Assembly (NCBI GenBank): GCA_033439265.1
Contig: JAVTVX010000019.1
Coordinates: forward strand, 15,712,039 to 15,776,038
Source of the DNA: Dillenia suffruticosa
Lineage: Eukaryota > Streptophyta > Magnoliopsida > Dilleniales > Dilleniaceae
Length of the DNA stretch: 64,000 nt
Direction of reading: 5' to 3'
Below the pieces are notes generated by a model. That model was given only the letters and a program-made list of their open reading frames with translations. It did no database searches and had not been told where the DNA came from. A program made the position numbers and the translations under genes. Positions 33,501-43,649 of this stretch are shown here, one piece after another. The first letter of the stretch is position 1; each line of letters starts with the position of its first letter.

Positions 33501-34560
33501 TGTGATTACCAGAAGAAAGAATCTGTTGTAAGAGGGTTTGAAAATCACCAAAAGATATTGTAGGCTGAGTAGAAAAGATGGTAGTAGCAGAATGCTCAAT
33601 AGTTGCAGACTGTGAGATATGTTGAAAACTAGTAGCAGAACGATTTTGGGATTGAATGGCATTCTTTAGGCAATTCCCAATAAGATAACCCTTTTCTTTA
33701 CAATATCGACATTCAATCGAGAATGAGCAGGAGATCGACTAGAAATATGTCATTACTTTTAACCGTATCGGCAATAAATAGTGGGACAATTAAGAAGGAT
33801 ATGACTTGACTTTTGATAGTTAAGATAGAAATTTGGAATCTTTGATCCTCGAGTAGTAGTAGCCAACACAATATCACTATGTTGAGGTTTAAGTAATCCC
33901 AGGCGAGTTTCTTCTGATATTAATTCAAAAACTGCATTTTCAATAGTAGGAAGAGGATGTTGATGAAGCAGAGAAGCTCTTATAGGCTCAAAATCTGATG
34001 TTAGAGCCATAAGAAATTTGACCAAATGTCCTTAGTCTTGATATATTATATATTTGCTGGTGTCAGCTATACACTACCAATGGGGTTCAGAGAGAGCAAG
34101 TTGATCCCATATTGACTTCATAAGGGCAAAAAAAATCATTGATTGACTGATCTCATTCTTGTCGCAAAGAGTAAAGTTCGGTGAGCAATTGATATTGATG
34201 AGCCAATCTGATGTAGTGTAGCAATTTGCAAGAAGATCCCAAACTTCTTTAGTTGTCTCAAAACGACTAAATTGCAATTGAATAGAAGATGTAGATGTGT
34301 TACGAAACCAAGTGAGAATTTGTGATTTTTGCTATCCCAATCTTCAAAATGGTTAACAAAATCATCATTCGATTCATCATTGGATTTCATGGGGAATTTG
34401 ATATCTCCTGTAACATAGCGCCATTGCCTCCTTCCCTTAAGGGAGCTTCTCATTCCTTGAAACTAGGCTTGATAATTGTATCCATCATGCACAATAGAAA
34501 AATGTTGAGAAATATTTAATTTATTTATAATTAGACAAAAAAATGTCTAATTGATGAGAA
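30600..34560 (-). pseudogene. Copia gag-pol remnant with many breaks
   Basis: Read right to left: gag fragments at 33759-34453 (for example NFTLCDKNEISQSMIFF), a protease/integrase N-terminal region at 32883-33463 (HLCLGYLSLNKLHSLISSG, CILCQIIKQS), integrase end and GYGIEHKGYRY at 32374-32583, RT start at 31994-32377, RT end LIYFLGLEITPTSFGYYLSQ at 31214-31495, then RNase H (about 30620-31200). Stops and frameshifts are frequent, so it is non-functional. Some of the remaining plus-strand open frames (for example 31529-31714) are shadows. Confidence 0.85.
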
Positions 34561-34605
34561 GAGTGGGAAAAAAAATCGGATCGAACACCCAGTGTTTTGA
34601 TACCA

Positions 34606-34923
34606 TATTAAAAAAAGCAAAATAAATTAGAAAAAATAGAGGGAATAAAGAAAACAAATTGAGAGACAATGATACATATATTGTATATATAATAAATTGT
34701 ATAAAGATTCTATTTATAGGATGATTTCATGATATTAAACCCTAAAACATAAAAGATAAGAATAAATAAAATATTTACAAAATTGATAAAAAATAAATGA
34801 AATAATTACAATATTGAAAATTTAAAAAATCAATATTTTAAAAATTTTTTCAATTTAGAAATGTCTAAAATTTTTTTAACAAAATTTCTTCGGATTTATG
34901 GATGCCAATATTTTTCTCTTACA
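34606..34923 (-). repeat. 5' LTR of decayed copia element
   Basis: Pairs with 30279-30593. Its inner end is mutated to TATTAAAAAA (expected TGTTAG), and the outer end TTCTCTTACA keeps the CA on the plus strand (TG on the minus). Confidence 0.86.
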
Positions 34924-34928
34924 CCGCT

Positions 34929-35224
34929 CTATTTCAGTCTGTGTGTAAACCCGGCTACCTTAAGTGATTCATCACTGACTGTTGCCAGTCACCAATTGGG
35001 CTTGTTACTGTCTATTGTAGGCTTTGAGGAAGACGTCATTGAACTTCATTGCCATCCGTATCTGTATCTGTCATCATAACAACTCTTGTGTGTGAATTTC
35101 TATTTAAAATTCAATCCAGTGACTTGTTGGGTTTTTTGAGTTTTAATTTTCGTGTATTATAGTGATATAATTATTTTTGGTTTAATTTCAGTAGATTATA
35201 GTGCCTGATTTTCAGATTCTATTA
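34929..35224. other. Spacer, nothing assigned
   Basis: Non-coding stretch between the decayed copia element and the CYP88 duplication block. With 29990-30278 it formed one continuous sequence before the copia insertion. A 72-codon open frame has no recognisable domain. Confidence 0.4.
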
Positions 35225-35680
35225 GACAATTTTATTCAAAAAAGGTTGGTCCCAATCGTAAAGTTGTATAATTCTCAATCCAAAGCCTATAATATATAAT
35301 TCTAATATTAATGTGGAAAGCATATCATAAGTAAGAAAAAACAATGTGATGTGTTATGATTATTGTAAAATATATTATGTAGTTTGATAAACGAATAAGA
35401 GGAAAAGAGTCGTAAGACGATGCGTAGGAAGGAGTTCGGAGGGTTCTGCCGCGTCGCTAAGAACATAAACAGACAAAGGGAGCCCAAAGACATTGCGAAG
35501 TGAGAGAGAGAGAGAGAGATGCTTCGAGTGACATTCGAGGTGAATGGGCAACATAACAAGACAAATTCAGCTACAAACCCGAGAGAGAGAATGAGAGAGA
35601 GAGAGAGAGAGATGCTTCGAGTGAGATTCGAGGTGAATGGGCAATCTGACAAGACAAATTCAGCTACAACCCCAGAAACT
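35225..35680. repeat. Upstream block of CYP88 segmental duplication, copy 2 (left part)
   Basis: Matches 717-1141 upstream of the intact CYP88 gene. It has an extra local tandem duplication of about 92 bp: the segment GATGCTTCGAGTGA...CAAATTCAGCTACAA occurs at about 35518-35575 and again at 35611-35668, each preceded by a GA run. The block ends at AAACT (35676-35680), the target duplication of the inserted copia element, and resumes at 40322. Confidence 0.87.
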
Positions 35681-35961
35681 TGTTGAGAATTAAACCAAAA
35701 TTTATGATGGCTTTTAGACTCCCTAGATAATACCTCCAAGTTTTCCTAAGTGTCTCTTAGTTATTTGAATTTCTTTTATGTTTTTCAAGAATAGCTTTTA
35801 GGATTCTGAAATTGCATTAATAAGGATTGATATAAAACTATAGTTGTTTGAAGTGATTATGTACTACAAAAAAAAAAACGTGAGAAACAAAAGGTGTAAG
35901 ATTTTTATTCTCTTGCTTAGCCATCTTGCATTCCCCACCATTATTTTATTTTTTTTCAACA
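35681..35961 (+). repeat. 5' LTR of young copia element (281 bp)
   Basis: Begins TGTTGAGAATT and ends TTTTTTCAACA. TATAAAAC at 35831-35838 is a likely promoter TATA box, which would put transcription start near 35865. Confidence 0.96.
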
Positions 35962-35964
35962 AAG

Positions 35965-35976
35965 TGGTATCAGAGC
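35965..35976 (+). other. Primer binding site (initiator Met-tRNA)
   Basis: TGGTATCAGAGC lies three bases after the 5' LTR and complements the 3' end of plant initiator Met-tRNA. Confidence 0.95.
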
Positions 35977-35986
35977 TTGAAAAAAA

Positions 35987-38900
35987 ATGTCAAATGGAGT
36001 ATTGTCATTTCCAGTTCCTCGTCTCACCAAAGATAACTATGAAAATTGGTCCATCCAAATGAAAGCTTTGCTCGGCTCTCAAGAATGTTGGGAGGTCGTA
36101 GAAAGAGGCCATGTTGAGCCTGATGATGAAGCAGCCATCACTGCAGCACAAAGACAAGCTCTTAGAGAGTCCAGAAAAAAGGACAAAAAGGCTCTCTTTC
36201 TTATTTACCAAGGTATTGATGAAGGTGCTTTTGAGAAGATTGCTCGTGCCACCACTTCTAAAGAGGCATGGGATATTCTTCATAATGCATACAGAGGCGC
36301 AGTCAGAGTAAAAAAAATTCGCCTTCAAACACTTAGGGGCGAATTTGAATCTCTTAAAATGAAGGACGATGAATCTGTTGCTGACTATTTCACAAGAGTT
36401 ATGGCTATTATGAATCAGCTACGCAGAAATGGCGAGACATTGGAGGATACTCGAGTTGTAGAAAAAATTCTACGGTCTTTGGATGCGAAATTTGATTATA
36501 TAGCAGTAGCTATAGAAGAGTCTAAAGACTTGGAAAGCATGACAATAGATGAGCTTATGGGCTCACTACAAGCACATGAACAACGGCTCAACAAAACCAA
36601 GAAGGAGCCGGTGGAGGAACTACTACAATCAAAGCTCACATTGAAGGAAGAAAAAGAACCCACAGAAGGTGGTCAAATTGGAAGAGGCCGTGGACGAGGT
36701 GGAGGACAAGGCCGTGGTCAACGATTTAGAAGAGGCCGAGGTCGTGGCCGCGGTCGTGGTCGTGGCCGAGGAGAAATTTATCAAAATCAGCCAAGTAATC
36801 AAAGTCAAAGACGACGTGGCTATGGACACTCCTCAGGTGGCCAAAGGTATAACAATTCTCAAAATTATTGTTATATTTGCAAAAAACCTGGCCACTATTC
36901 ATATGATTGTTGGTATAATGAGAATAATCAAGTCAAAGAAGAAGCTAACTTTGCGAATGAAGATGAGCATGTTCTTTTGCTAGCAAGCAAGGAAGATGGA
37001 GAAATTATACAAGATGGCTGGTATCTAGACACCGCAGCTAGCAACCACATGTGTGGAAAGAAAGAAATGTTTATGGAGATAGATGAAACAGTCAAAGGCC
37101 AAGTATCATTTGGTGACAAATCAAAGGTTCCAGTGGAAGGGAAAGGTAAAATTCTAATTCGTCTCAAGAATGGTAGTCATCAATTTATTGCAAATGTCTA
37201 TTATGTTCCCAGCATGAAAAGCAATATACTCAGTTTGGGACAGCTTTTAGAAAAAGGCTATGCGATTTACATGAAAGATCGCACTCTCTCTATGAGAGAT
37301 CATAAAAATAGGCTAATTGCGAAGGTGGAGATGGGAAAGAATAGAATGTTCTTGTTGAATATAACAAATGAAGAAGCAAAATGTTTGACTGCATGTGTAC
37401 ATGATACATCATGGCTATGGCATTTGAGATTCGGGCATCTCAATTTTGGAAGTCTTAAATTATTATCACACAATAAGATGGTGTATGGCCTACCATATAT
37501 TGATCATCCAAATCAACTTTGTGAAGGGTGTGTTTATGGAAAGCATTCTAGAAAAAACTTTCCCAATGAAGCTTCATACCGAACAAAGAGACCATTGGAG
37601 TTAGTACATTCAGATATCTGTGGTCCAATAACTCCCACATCCTTTGGCAAGCACAGGTATTTTTTAACCTTCATTGATGATTATACCAGGAAGACCTGGG
37701 TGTATTTTTTGCAACAGAAATCCGAGACTTTCGATACTTTCAAAAAGTTTAAAGCTTACATTGAAAAACAAAGTGGCTTTTTTATTAAGGCCATGAGGAC
37801 AGATCGTGGGGGTGAATTCACATCCAAGTCATTTGAATCATTTTGTGAAGATCATGGCATTCGGCGTCCTTTAACTGCTCCATACTCCCCACAGCAAAAT
37901 GGTGTCGCCGAGAGGAAGAATAGAACCATCCTTGATATGGTTAGAAGCATCATCAAAAGCAAGAATTTGCCAAAAGAACTCTGGGCTGAAGCCGTGGATT
38001 GTGCTGTCTATTTGTTGAATAGATGTCCTACAAAAAGGTTAGAAAACAAGACTCCTCAAGAAGCCTGGAGTGGGCGGAAGCCAAATGTCTCTCATTTAAA
38101 GGTGTTCGGGAGTATAGCCTATTCACATATTCCAGATCAAAGACGGACCAAGTTGGATGACAAAAGCAAGAAATTCATTTTCATCGGGTATGACACTAGA
38201 TCCAAAGCCTATAAGTTATTTGATCCTGAAAATCATATTTTGCATGTGAGTAGGGATGTACAATTTGATGAAGAAGGCTTGTGGTTTGAAAATTCAAAAG
38301 TCCATGAAAGCCATGAAAATGAGTCTGCACAACTGGAAAATAGAGCTTTTTCACCATCATCACCATCCTCTTCTTCAAGTCCTGCAGCATCACCCTCATC
38401 TGAAAATGATCCAAGAGCACAAAAGAAAAGGAGTTTAAGAGACATTTATGAACAAACAGAGGAGCTTCACCTCGTTTGTTTACTTGCAGAAGCTGAGCCT
38501 ATTGCATTTGAAGATGCAGTTCAAGATGAGAACTGGAGAATTGCAATGAATGAAGAAATTGGAGCCATTGAGAAGAATCAGACATGGCAACTAGCTACTC
38601 TTCCAAAAGGCCAAGAAGCAATAGGAGTAAAATGGGTGTATAAAATGAAAAAGAATGCAAGAGGAGAAGTAACAAGGTATAAAGCTCGTCTAGTCGCCAA
38701 AGGCTACAAACAAAGAGCTGGAGTGGACTATGATGAGGTATTTGCTCCTGTTATTCGTATGGAAACTATCAGAATGATTATTTCAATTGCAGCTCAAAAC
38801 AAATGGAGCATTTTCCAAATGGATGTTAAATCAGCATTCTTGAATGGCATTTTAGAAGAGGAAGTATATATTGAACAACCCGAGGGGTATATCAAGAAAG

Positions 38901-40054
38901 GCCATGAAAGCAAAGTGCTAAAATTGAAAAAGGCACTATATGGCCTCAAACAGGCACCAAGGGCCTGGAATGCCAGAATTGATGTTTTCTTTAAAGCTAA
39001 TGGTTATGTTCAGTGTCCATATGAGCATGCACTTTACATGAAGATAAGAAATGAAGATATCTTGCTTGTCTGTCTGTATGTGGATGATCTTGTTTTCACA
39101 GGGAATAATTCTCACATGTTTAAAGAACTCAAAGCCTCTATGGTTAAGGAGTTCGAGATGACAGATATGGGGCTCATGTCTTATTTCCTTGGCATAGAAG
39201 TGAAGCAAGGTAATGATGGGATATTTATCTCTCAAGAAACTTATGCAAAAGAAGTGTTGAAAAAGTTTGAGACGGAAGATTGCAAGCCAGTCAATACACC
39301 AATGGAATGTGGTGTTAAACTTTCAAAGTATGATGAAGGAGCAGCAGTGAATTCGACCTACTTCAAGAGCTTGATTGGAAGCTTGAGGTATTTAACATGT
39401 ACTAGACCAGATATTCTGTACAGTGTTGGTATAGTAAGTCGATACGTGGAGGAGCCGAAATCTACACATCTTAAAGCTGCCAAGAGAATACTTCGCTACA
39501 TCAAGGGTACTTTTTTTCATGGTTTACATTATTATTCATCTGATGATTTTTTGCTCAAAGGCTATTCAGATAGTGATTACGGGGGAGATATCGATGATAG
39601 AAAAAGCACTACAGGATTTGTCTTTTTCTTGAGTGATACTGCATTTACATGGGTATCTAAAAAGCAACCAAATATTGCTCTTTCTACTTGTGAAGCAGAA
39701 TACATGGCGGCATCTTCGTGTGTTTGTCATGCTATTTGGCTAAGGAGTTTGCTTAAGGAGATTCATTTTCGTCAAGAAGAAATTACACCAATTCATGTTG
39801 ATAACAAAGCAGCCATAGATCTGTCAAAGAATCCTGTTTATCATGACCGGAGCAAGCATATCGATATTCGTTATCATTTTATTCGTGATCATGTGAAGAA
39901 GAAAGAAGTTAACATAACCCACATCAAGACCGGAGATCAAGTGGCTGACATATTTACCAAACCACTCAAACCTAATGTCTTCTTCAAGTTCAAGACACTA
40001 CTAGGAATGGCAGATGGAAGAAAATTTGGTTTAAGAGGGAGTGTTGAGAATTAA
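35987..40054 (+). CDS. Copia gag-pol polyprotein, intact 1355 aa
   Basis: One uninterrupted frame begins 11 bases after the primer site and ends at a TAA 13 bases inside the 3' LTR. Order of domains: UBN2-type gag (about residues 1-230), an Arg/Gly-rich stretch (about 232-265), a zinc knuckle [14 protein letters not shown] (295-308, CX2CX4HX4C), aspartic protease with DTAASNH (348-354), integrase with the HHCC region ending CEGCVYGK and catalytic parts [16 protein letters not shown] and [14 protein letters not shown], then reverse transcriptase with DVKSAFLNG and YVDD (Y1031), and RNase H with [17 protein letters not shown] and STCEAEYMA. This order (integrase before RT) defines Ty1/copia. 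It would produce the capsid protein and the enzymes for reverse transcription and integration. No catalytic residue appears to be missing. Confidence 0.96.
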   Translation: MSNGVLSFPVPRLTKDNYENWSIQMKALLGSQECWEVVERGHVEPDDEAAITAAQRQALRESRKKDKKALFLIYQGIDEGAFEKIARATTSKEAWDILHNAYRGAVRVKKIRLQTLRGEFESLKMKDDESVADYFTRVMAIMNQLRRNGETLEDTRVVEKILRSLDAKFDYIAVAIEESKDLESMTIDELMGSLQAHEQRLNKTKKEPVEELLQSKLTLKEEKEPTEGGQIGRGRGRGGGQGRGQRFRRGRGRGRGRGRGRGEIYQNQPSNQSQRRRGYGHSSGGQRYNNSQNYCYICKKPGHYSYDCWYNENNQVKEEANFANEDEHVLLLASKEDGEIIQDGWYLDTAASNHMCGKKEMFMEIDETVKGQVSFGDKSKVPVEGKGKILIRLKNGSHQFIANVYYVPSMKSNILSLGQLLEKGYAIYMKDRTLSMRDHKNRLIAKVEMGKNRMFLLNITNEEAKCLTACVHDTSWLWHLRFGHLNFGSLKLLSHNKMVYGLPYIDHPNQLCEGCVYGKHSRKNFPNEASYRTKRPLELVHSDICGPITPTSFGKHRYFLTFIDDYTRKTWVYFLQQKSETFDTFKKFKAYIEKQSGFFIKAMRTDRGGEFTSKSFESFCEDHGIRRPLTAPYSPQQNGVAERKNRTILDMVRSIIKSKNLPKELWAEAVDCAVYLLNRCPTKRLENKTPQEAWSGRKPNVSHLKVFGSIAYSHIPDQRRTKLDDKSKKFIFIGYDTRSKAYKLFDPENHILHVSRDVQFDEEGLWFENSKVHESHENESAQLENRAFSPSSPSSSSSPAASPSSENDPRAQKKRSLRDIYEQTEELHLVCLLAEAEPIAFEDAVQDENWRIAMNEEIGAIEKNQTWQLATLPKGQEAIGVKWVYKMKKNARGEVTRYKARLVAKGYKQRAGVDYDEVFAPVIRMETIRMIISIAAQNKWSIFQMDVKSAFLNGILEEEVYIEQPEGYIKKGHESKVLKLKKALYGLKQAPRAWNARIDVFFKANGYVQCPYEHALYMKIRNEDILLVCLYVDDLVFTGNNSHMFKELKASMVKEFEMTDMGLMSYFLGIEVKQGNDGIFISQETYAKEVLKKFETEDCKPVNTPMECGVKLSKYDEGAAVNSTYFKSLIGSLRYLTCTRPDILYSVGIVSRYVEEPKSTHLKAAKRILRYIKGTFFHGLHYYSSDDFLLKGYSDSDYGGDIDDRKSTTGFVFFLSDTAFTWVSKKQPNIALSTCEAEYMAASSCVCHAIWLRSLLKEIHFRQEEITPIHVDNKAAIDLSKNPVYHDRSKHIDIRYHFIRDHVKKKEVNITHIKTGDQVADIFTKPLKPNVFFKFKTLLGMADGRKFGLRGSVEN

Positions 40055-40321
40055 ACCAAAATTTATGATGGCTTTTAGACTCCCTAGATAATACCTCCAA
40101 GTTTTCCTAAGTGTCTCTTAGTTATTTGAATTTCTTTTATGTTTTTCAAGAATAGCTTTTAGGATTCTGAAATTGCATTAATAAGGATTGATATAAAACT
40201 ATAGTTGTTTGAAGTGATTATGTACTACAAAAAAAAAACGTGAGAAACAAAAGGTGTAAGATTTTTATTCTCTTGCTTAGCCATCTTGCATTCCCCACCA
40301 TTATTTTATTTTTTTTCAACA
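40042..40321 (+). repeat. 3' LTR of young copia element (280 bp)
   Basis: Identical to the 5' LTR except for one missing A near 40230. Directly preceded by the polypurine tract AAGAGGGAG (40033-40041). Its promoter points to CYP88 exon 1 of the duplicate, whose ATG lies 491 bases downstream. Confidence 0.96.
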
Positions 40322-40811
40322 AAACTCCTCTTAAATATTTTTTTCGCCTTACATTACACCATCTAAGGTGCAAGCGTAAAAAGCAACTATGCACGTATCT
40401 GTGAATACAATTATTCTAGCGGATAATACGATTCTTCCTTTTTATTCTATTTAATTGAGAAAATTGTGACAATTATAAAATAGGAATCACTAATAATATT
40501 CTCACAAAATGTTATATATCGTATATAACATTATTAAAGTAAAATGATCTTATATTTATATATAAATTTTATATGTAAATTTGTTTGCGTCAAAATTTTA
40601 GAATTAGTTACCCACCATATTAATTGTTAAATATAAAATCATATGGTTAAAAATTTATAAATATTATCCCAATGCAGAGAGCAGGGAAAACAGTATGCAC
40701 ACTGCACATGCACATGCACATGCGTCACTTTAATCATTAACAGGATATTGTTAATGTAAGTTCACATATAGCCTGTTTATATTGGAGGAAGTACAGGAAT
40801 TTGGTGAGAAA
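40322..40811 (+). repeat. Upstream block of CYP88 segmental duplication, copy 2 (right part)
   Basis: From AAACTCCTC to about 40470 it continues the match to copy 1 (1137-1265). From about 40650 it matches the region just upstream of the intact gene (5168-5321), for example ATTTATAAATATxxTCCC and ACAGTATGC. The roughly 3.8 kb that separates these two parts in copy 1, including the Mutator-like element, is missing here. The TATATAAAAA box of copy 1 is not preserved. Confidence 0.8.
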
Positions 40812-41041
40812 ATGGAGATGGGATTTTCGTGGGTGGGTTTAATTGTGATAGGAGTTGGTCTGATGGCATTGAAATGGATTCTAAGCAATTTGAATAGGTG
40901 GATTCATGAAATCGCATTGGGTGAAAAGCAGTATTTGTTGCCTCCAGGTGATCTGGGATGGCCTCTTGCTTGTAACATGTGGCCCTCCCTCAGAGCTTTC
41001 AAGTCTTCCAATCCGGACTCTTTCATCAATAACTATGTTTC

Positions 41042-41044
<3 letters not shown>
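40812..41044 (+). pseudogene. CYP88 duplicate, exon 1 only
   Basis: A 233-base exon of the same length and phase as exon 1 of the intact gene, with the same start ([12 protein letters not shown]...) and an AG|GT donor at 41044. It encodes the membrane anchor and hinge up to FINNYVSR. The hinge motif is changed from WPLIGN to WPLACN, losing a conserved glycine, and SFLGAF is PSLRAF. Intron 1 homology follows to about 42500, but exon 2 and all later exons are absent from the rest of the window. It is therefore a truncated pseudogene, unless the other exons lie beyond 64000, separated by transposons. Confidence 0.88.
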
Positions 41045-41077
<33 letters not shown>

Positions 41078-42540
41078 AGTTATACGAACATAAGACTATT
41101 CCGGACTCATTGTTCTGATTGGATTGAACAATTTTTAGGCACACTGTTATTTTTTTTCTTCTTCCTTGTCCTGCAATTCGAGAGTTACTTGTACACCATA
41201 TATGCAATTTTTACTAGCAGGGATGGGAGCTACTTCGCTTTGAAAGTGTTAAATATTTTTCCCGTTTTCCCGTTTTCCCGTTTTCCGCATGTCTTCTCTG
41301 AAATCTCCCTTCATTTTCTCTCATCTCTCTTCAAAATGGTGTTAAAAAAAGTTTTAAAAAACCACACCTTGATTTTAAATAAAAAAGATTTTTTAGTGGG
41401 ACCTACACCTCTAAACTAAAAATCAAATCGGCAAGTTTGTAGCACGCCTAAACCATCATTTTGCCAAAACCTAATTACAATTTTCTACTAAAACATTTGA
41501 ATTGACCCTTTTTTTGCCGTTTTGACTAAAATGCCCCCCCTGAAATTTTTTGTGGATTGAGAGCGTCTTAAACATGAATTTAAATAGTTGTAAATGCCAA
41601 AGTATTGTTTATCATGGTTGGACGTGGGATCCGAAAATAATCTTATCTCATATTTTGATCGGCTGTGCTGCAGATTATCTGAATAATGGTATGCATATTT
41701 TGATTCATTTAATTTTTTATGCATTTGATTCATATAATATTGTTTAAATTATTTTTGTCAAATAAATTCTTCAAATTTAATAACCTAATCCCATGTCAAA
41801 ATTAATGGGTAGTTATGGGTGTGAGTATTTTTGATGAACGAACATGATTTGAAAGCAATTATGACACTTTTTTATAAGCTTTTTTTTTTTTTTTTCTCCC
41901 AAGAAAATAGTACCCTTAATGTCTTTCCAAACAAGCACCAGAGTTGGTTAATATGATTGAGGAAACTGTCCCAAGTAACAATTTTGGATACCCTAAGATA
42001 TCAGGCTATGTTAGATATAAAGAAAAGGGACAGATGGACGAATAATTGATTTAATAAGGGTATTAAATCTTTTAATTAAATATTACGTTCAAAATTTAAA
42101 AATGAAAAAAATTACGTTAAAAAAGTGTCTCCTAAATTGAACTTGACAATACTTGAATCAAATTAGTAAAAATATGATTTTAAATAGTAATCGATTATAT
42201 ATATACAGTAATGGACTTGACCAGTGTAATTATCTGGGTTCGTTTGAGGAAGATTTTATCAGTGAAATGGCTTTCTAATTTGATTTAGCCACAACATTGA
42301 TCAATTATTAATGCCAGTAATCTCCAATCGAATGGCTATGAATGATCATGCATGCCACTGTGTTTATAAATTCCAATATCTCCTGCATGTTTAACTTCTC
42401 AACGTTCGCATTTTGATCTGAGGATCCATTAAGAAACGACAAGATAAAATTCATGATCCAAAGGCTTTTTGTTAAAGTCATGGTCCATATGATTCACATA
42501 TCGAGTGATATGTTCAGAATTCTAAACTAGGACTTTAAAA
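41045..42540 (+). other. Partial intron 1 of the CYP88 duplicate
   Basis: Begins with a long CT microsatellite after the donor, carries four TTTTCCCG-like units near 41258-41288 and then matches intron 1 of the intact gene in blocks (41520-41760 with 6411-6780; 41890-42010 with 6905-7030; 42245-42490 with 7085-7335). An inverted copy of the dispersed AT-rich repeat interrupts at about 42050-42210. Similarity fades near 42500, about 150 bases before where exon 2 would be expected. Confidence 0.8.
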
Positions 42541-43640
42541 CCTTGGTGAAATTTGAATTTATAAATTCCAAAAAATACCAAACACACTCAGAAGAGGGAA
42601 CAGGATAAAAAAAATAAGAGTTAAGAACTATTTGAATTTATTCTTGTATTGATAGAATAAAGTGCTTGAAAATTTATAAATTCTTGTATTGATACCTCAC
42701 ATTCAATCGATGTCTAGAATTAAGTAACAATTTTCATTCATCCATTGTTCAAATTCTAACATTTTATTTCAAAATTGCAAGACAACTTATTTTAGTTGGT
42801 TAGGCAATGCTCTCTACCGCAAATAGTTTTAAAATTGGAAGCAGATGCAGGCAGAAAGAAGGAAGCAAAGACCATAAAAAAAAAAGATTTTCGTCAACTT
42901 TGCAGAAAGGAAAAGCTGGCAGCTAGAGGCACTCTAAGTTCTCCTAAGAACAATTCTCTCATTTCAAGATCCAACCTCTTTTTATATACTATTAACAGCT
43001 CTACGGCCGATGACATTTCCAAACCATTAGCAACTCGAAATCTCTACATTGTTCTGTTGGTACAAAGAACATTTAGGCATTGAGCACTCTACTAATATGC
43101 ACATATTACTACTTTCGTTTGCATAATAAATTGTAGCTATCGAGATTTTTCCAGATATTCAATTATAGACGAGTCAATTTTGTATGTAATGGCCTAAAGT
43201 CTCAACTCCACCGCAACCTCAGTGACTGTGGCAAAACAAAGAACATAAATCATAAAGGATAAGAGAGAGAAGAGGAGACAGAGAACAAAATCGAGTAGCA
43301 AGTGAAGGAGACAGAGATCAGAAACCCTAGGTTACAGTTACAGGAAGGGAGAGAGAGAGAGTAGAGAGAGAAAAAGAATACTCACAGATCCCTGCTTCCC
43401 GGGGATGGTTGTGATGCTCAGTTCATGGTCATGCAGAGATGGAAGGTGGGAGAGAGAGAAGCCAAAGGAGAGGGAGAGAGTGAGTGACGAGAGAGAGTGA
43501 TGAGAGAAAAGGAGATGGGTTTGCTTCGGGTGAACAGTGGGGGAAATTTGGAAAGTTGGGAAAGTTAAATTAGTGACTTCCCTTTATTTATTTATTTATT
43601 ATTATTTTTTTTTACTTTCTCTCTTGTTTCTCGATGCTAC
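42541..43640. other. Unassigned sequence with GA-rich tract
   Basis: No recognisable gene. 43255-43560 is GA-rich with AAACCCTAGG and then a run of TTTA units, a composition like the start of the gypsy LTRs in this window, so it may be a fragment of a related LTR on the minus strand. No ends or target duplication could be set. Confidence 0.4.
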
Positions 43641-43649
43641 AGATAAAAA

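Larger units (their letters stand above)
30279..34923 (-). mobile_element. Decayed Ty1/copia retrotransposon (4.65 kb)
   Basis: LTRs at 30279-30593 and 34606-34923 bound copia coding remnants on the minus strand. The primer site beside the right LTR reads TGGTATCAAAAC on the minus strand and a purine tract (GTATGAGGGAG) adjoins the left LTR. Flanking 5-mers are CCGTT (30274-30278) and CCGCT (34924-34928), a target duplication with one substitution. LTRs differ at many positions, consistent with age. Confidence 0.88.
35681..40321 (+). mobile_element. Young, apparently intact Ty1/copia retrotransposon (4641 bp)
   Basis: LTRs 35681-35961 and 40042-40321 are identical apart from one A in a poly(A) run (11 versus 10). 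The target duplication AAACT is perfect (35676-35680 and 40322-40326). A primer site, a single uninterrupted gag-pol frame of 1355 codons and a purine tract are all present. The unoccupied site survives in the paralogous block at 1137-1141. Together these indicate a recent insertion that could still be competent, although activity cannot be shown from sequence. Confidence 0.97.

Noticed and set aside
40782..40811. Upstream extension of the duplicate's exon 1
   Set aside because: It needs a TTG start; the ATG at 40812 matches the conserved start of the intact gene.
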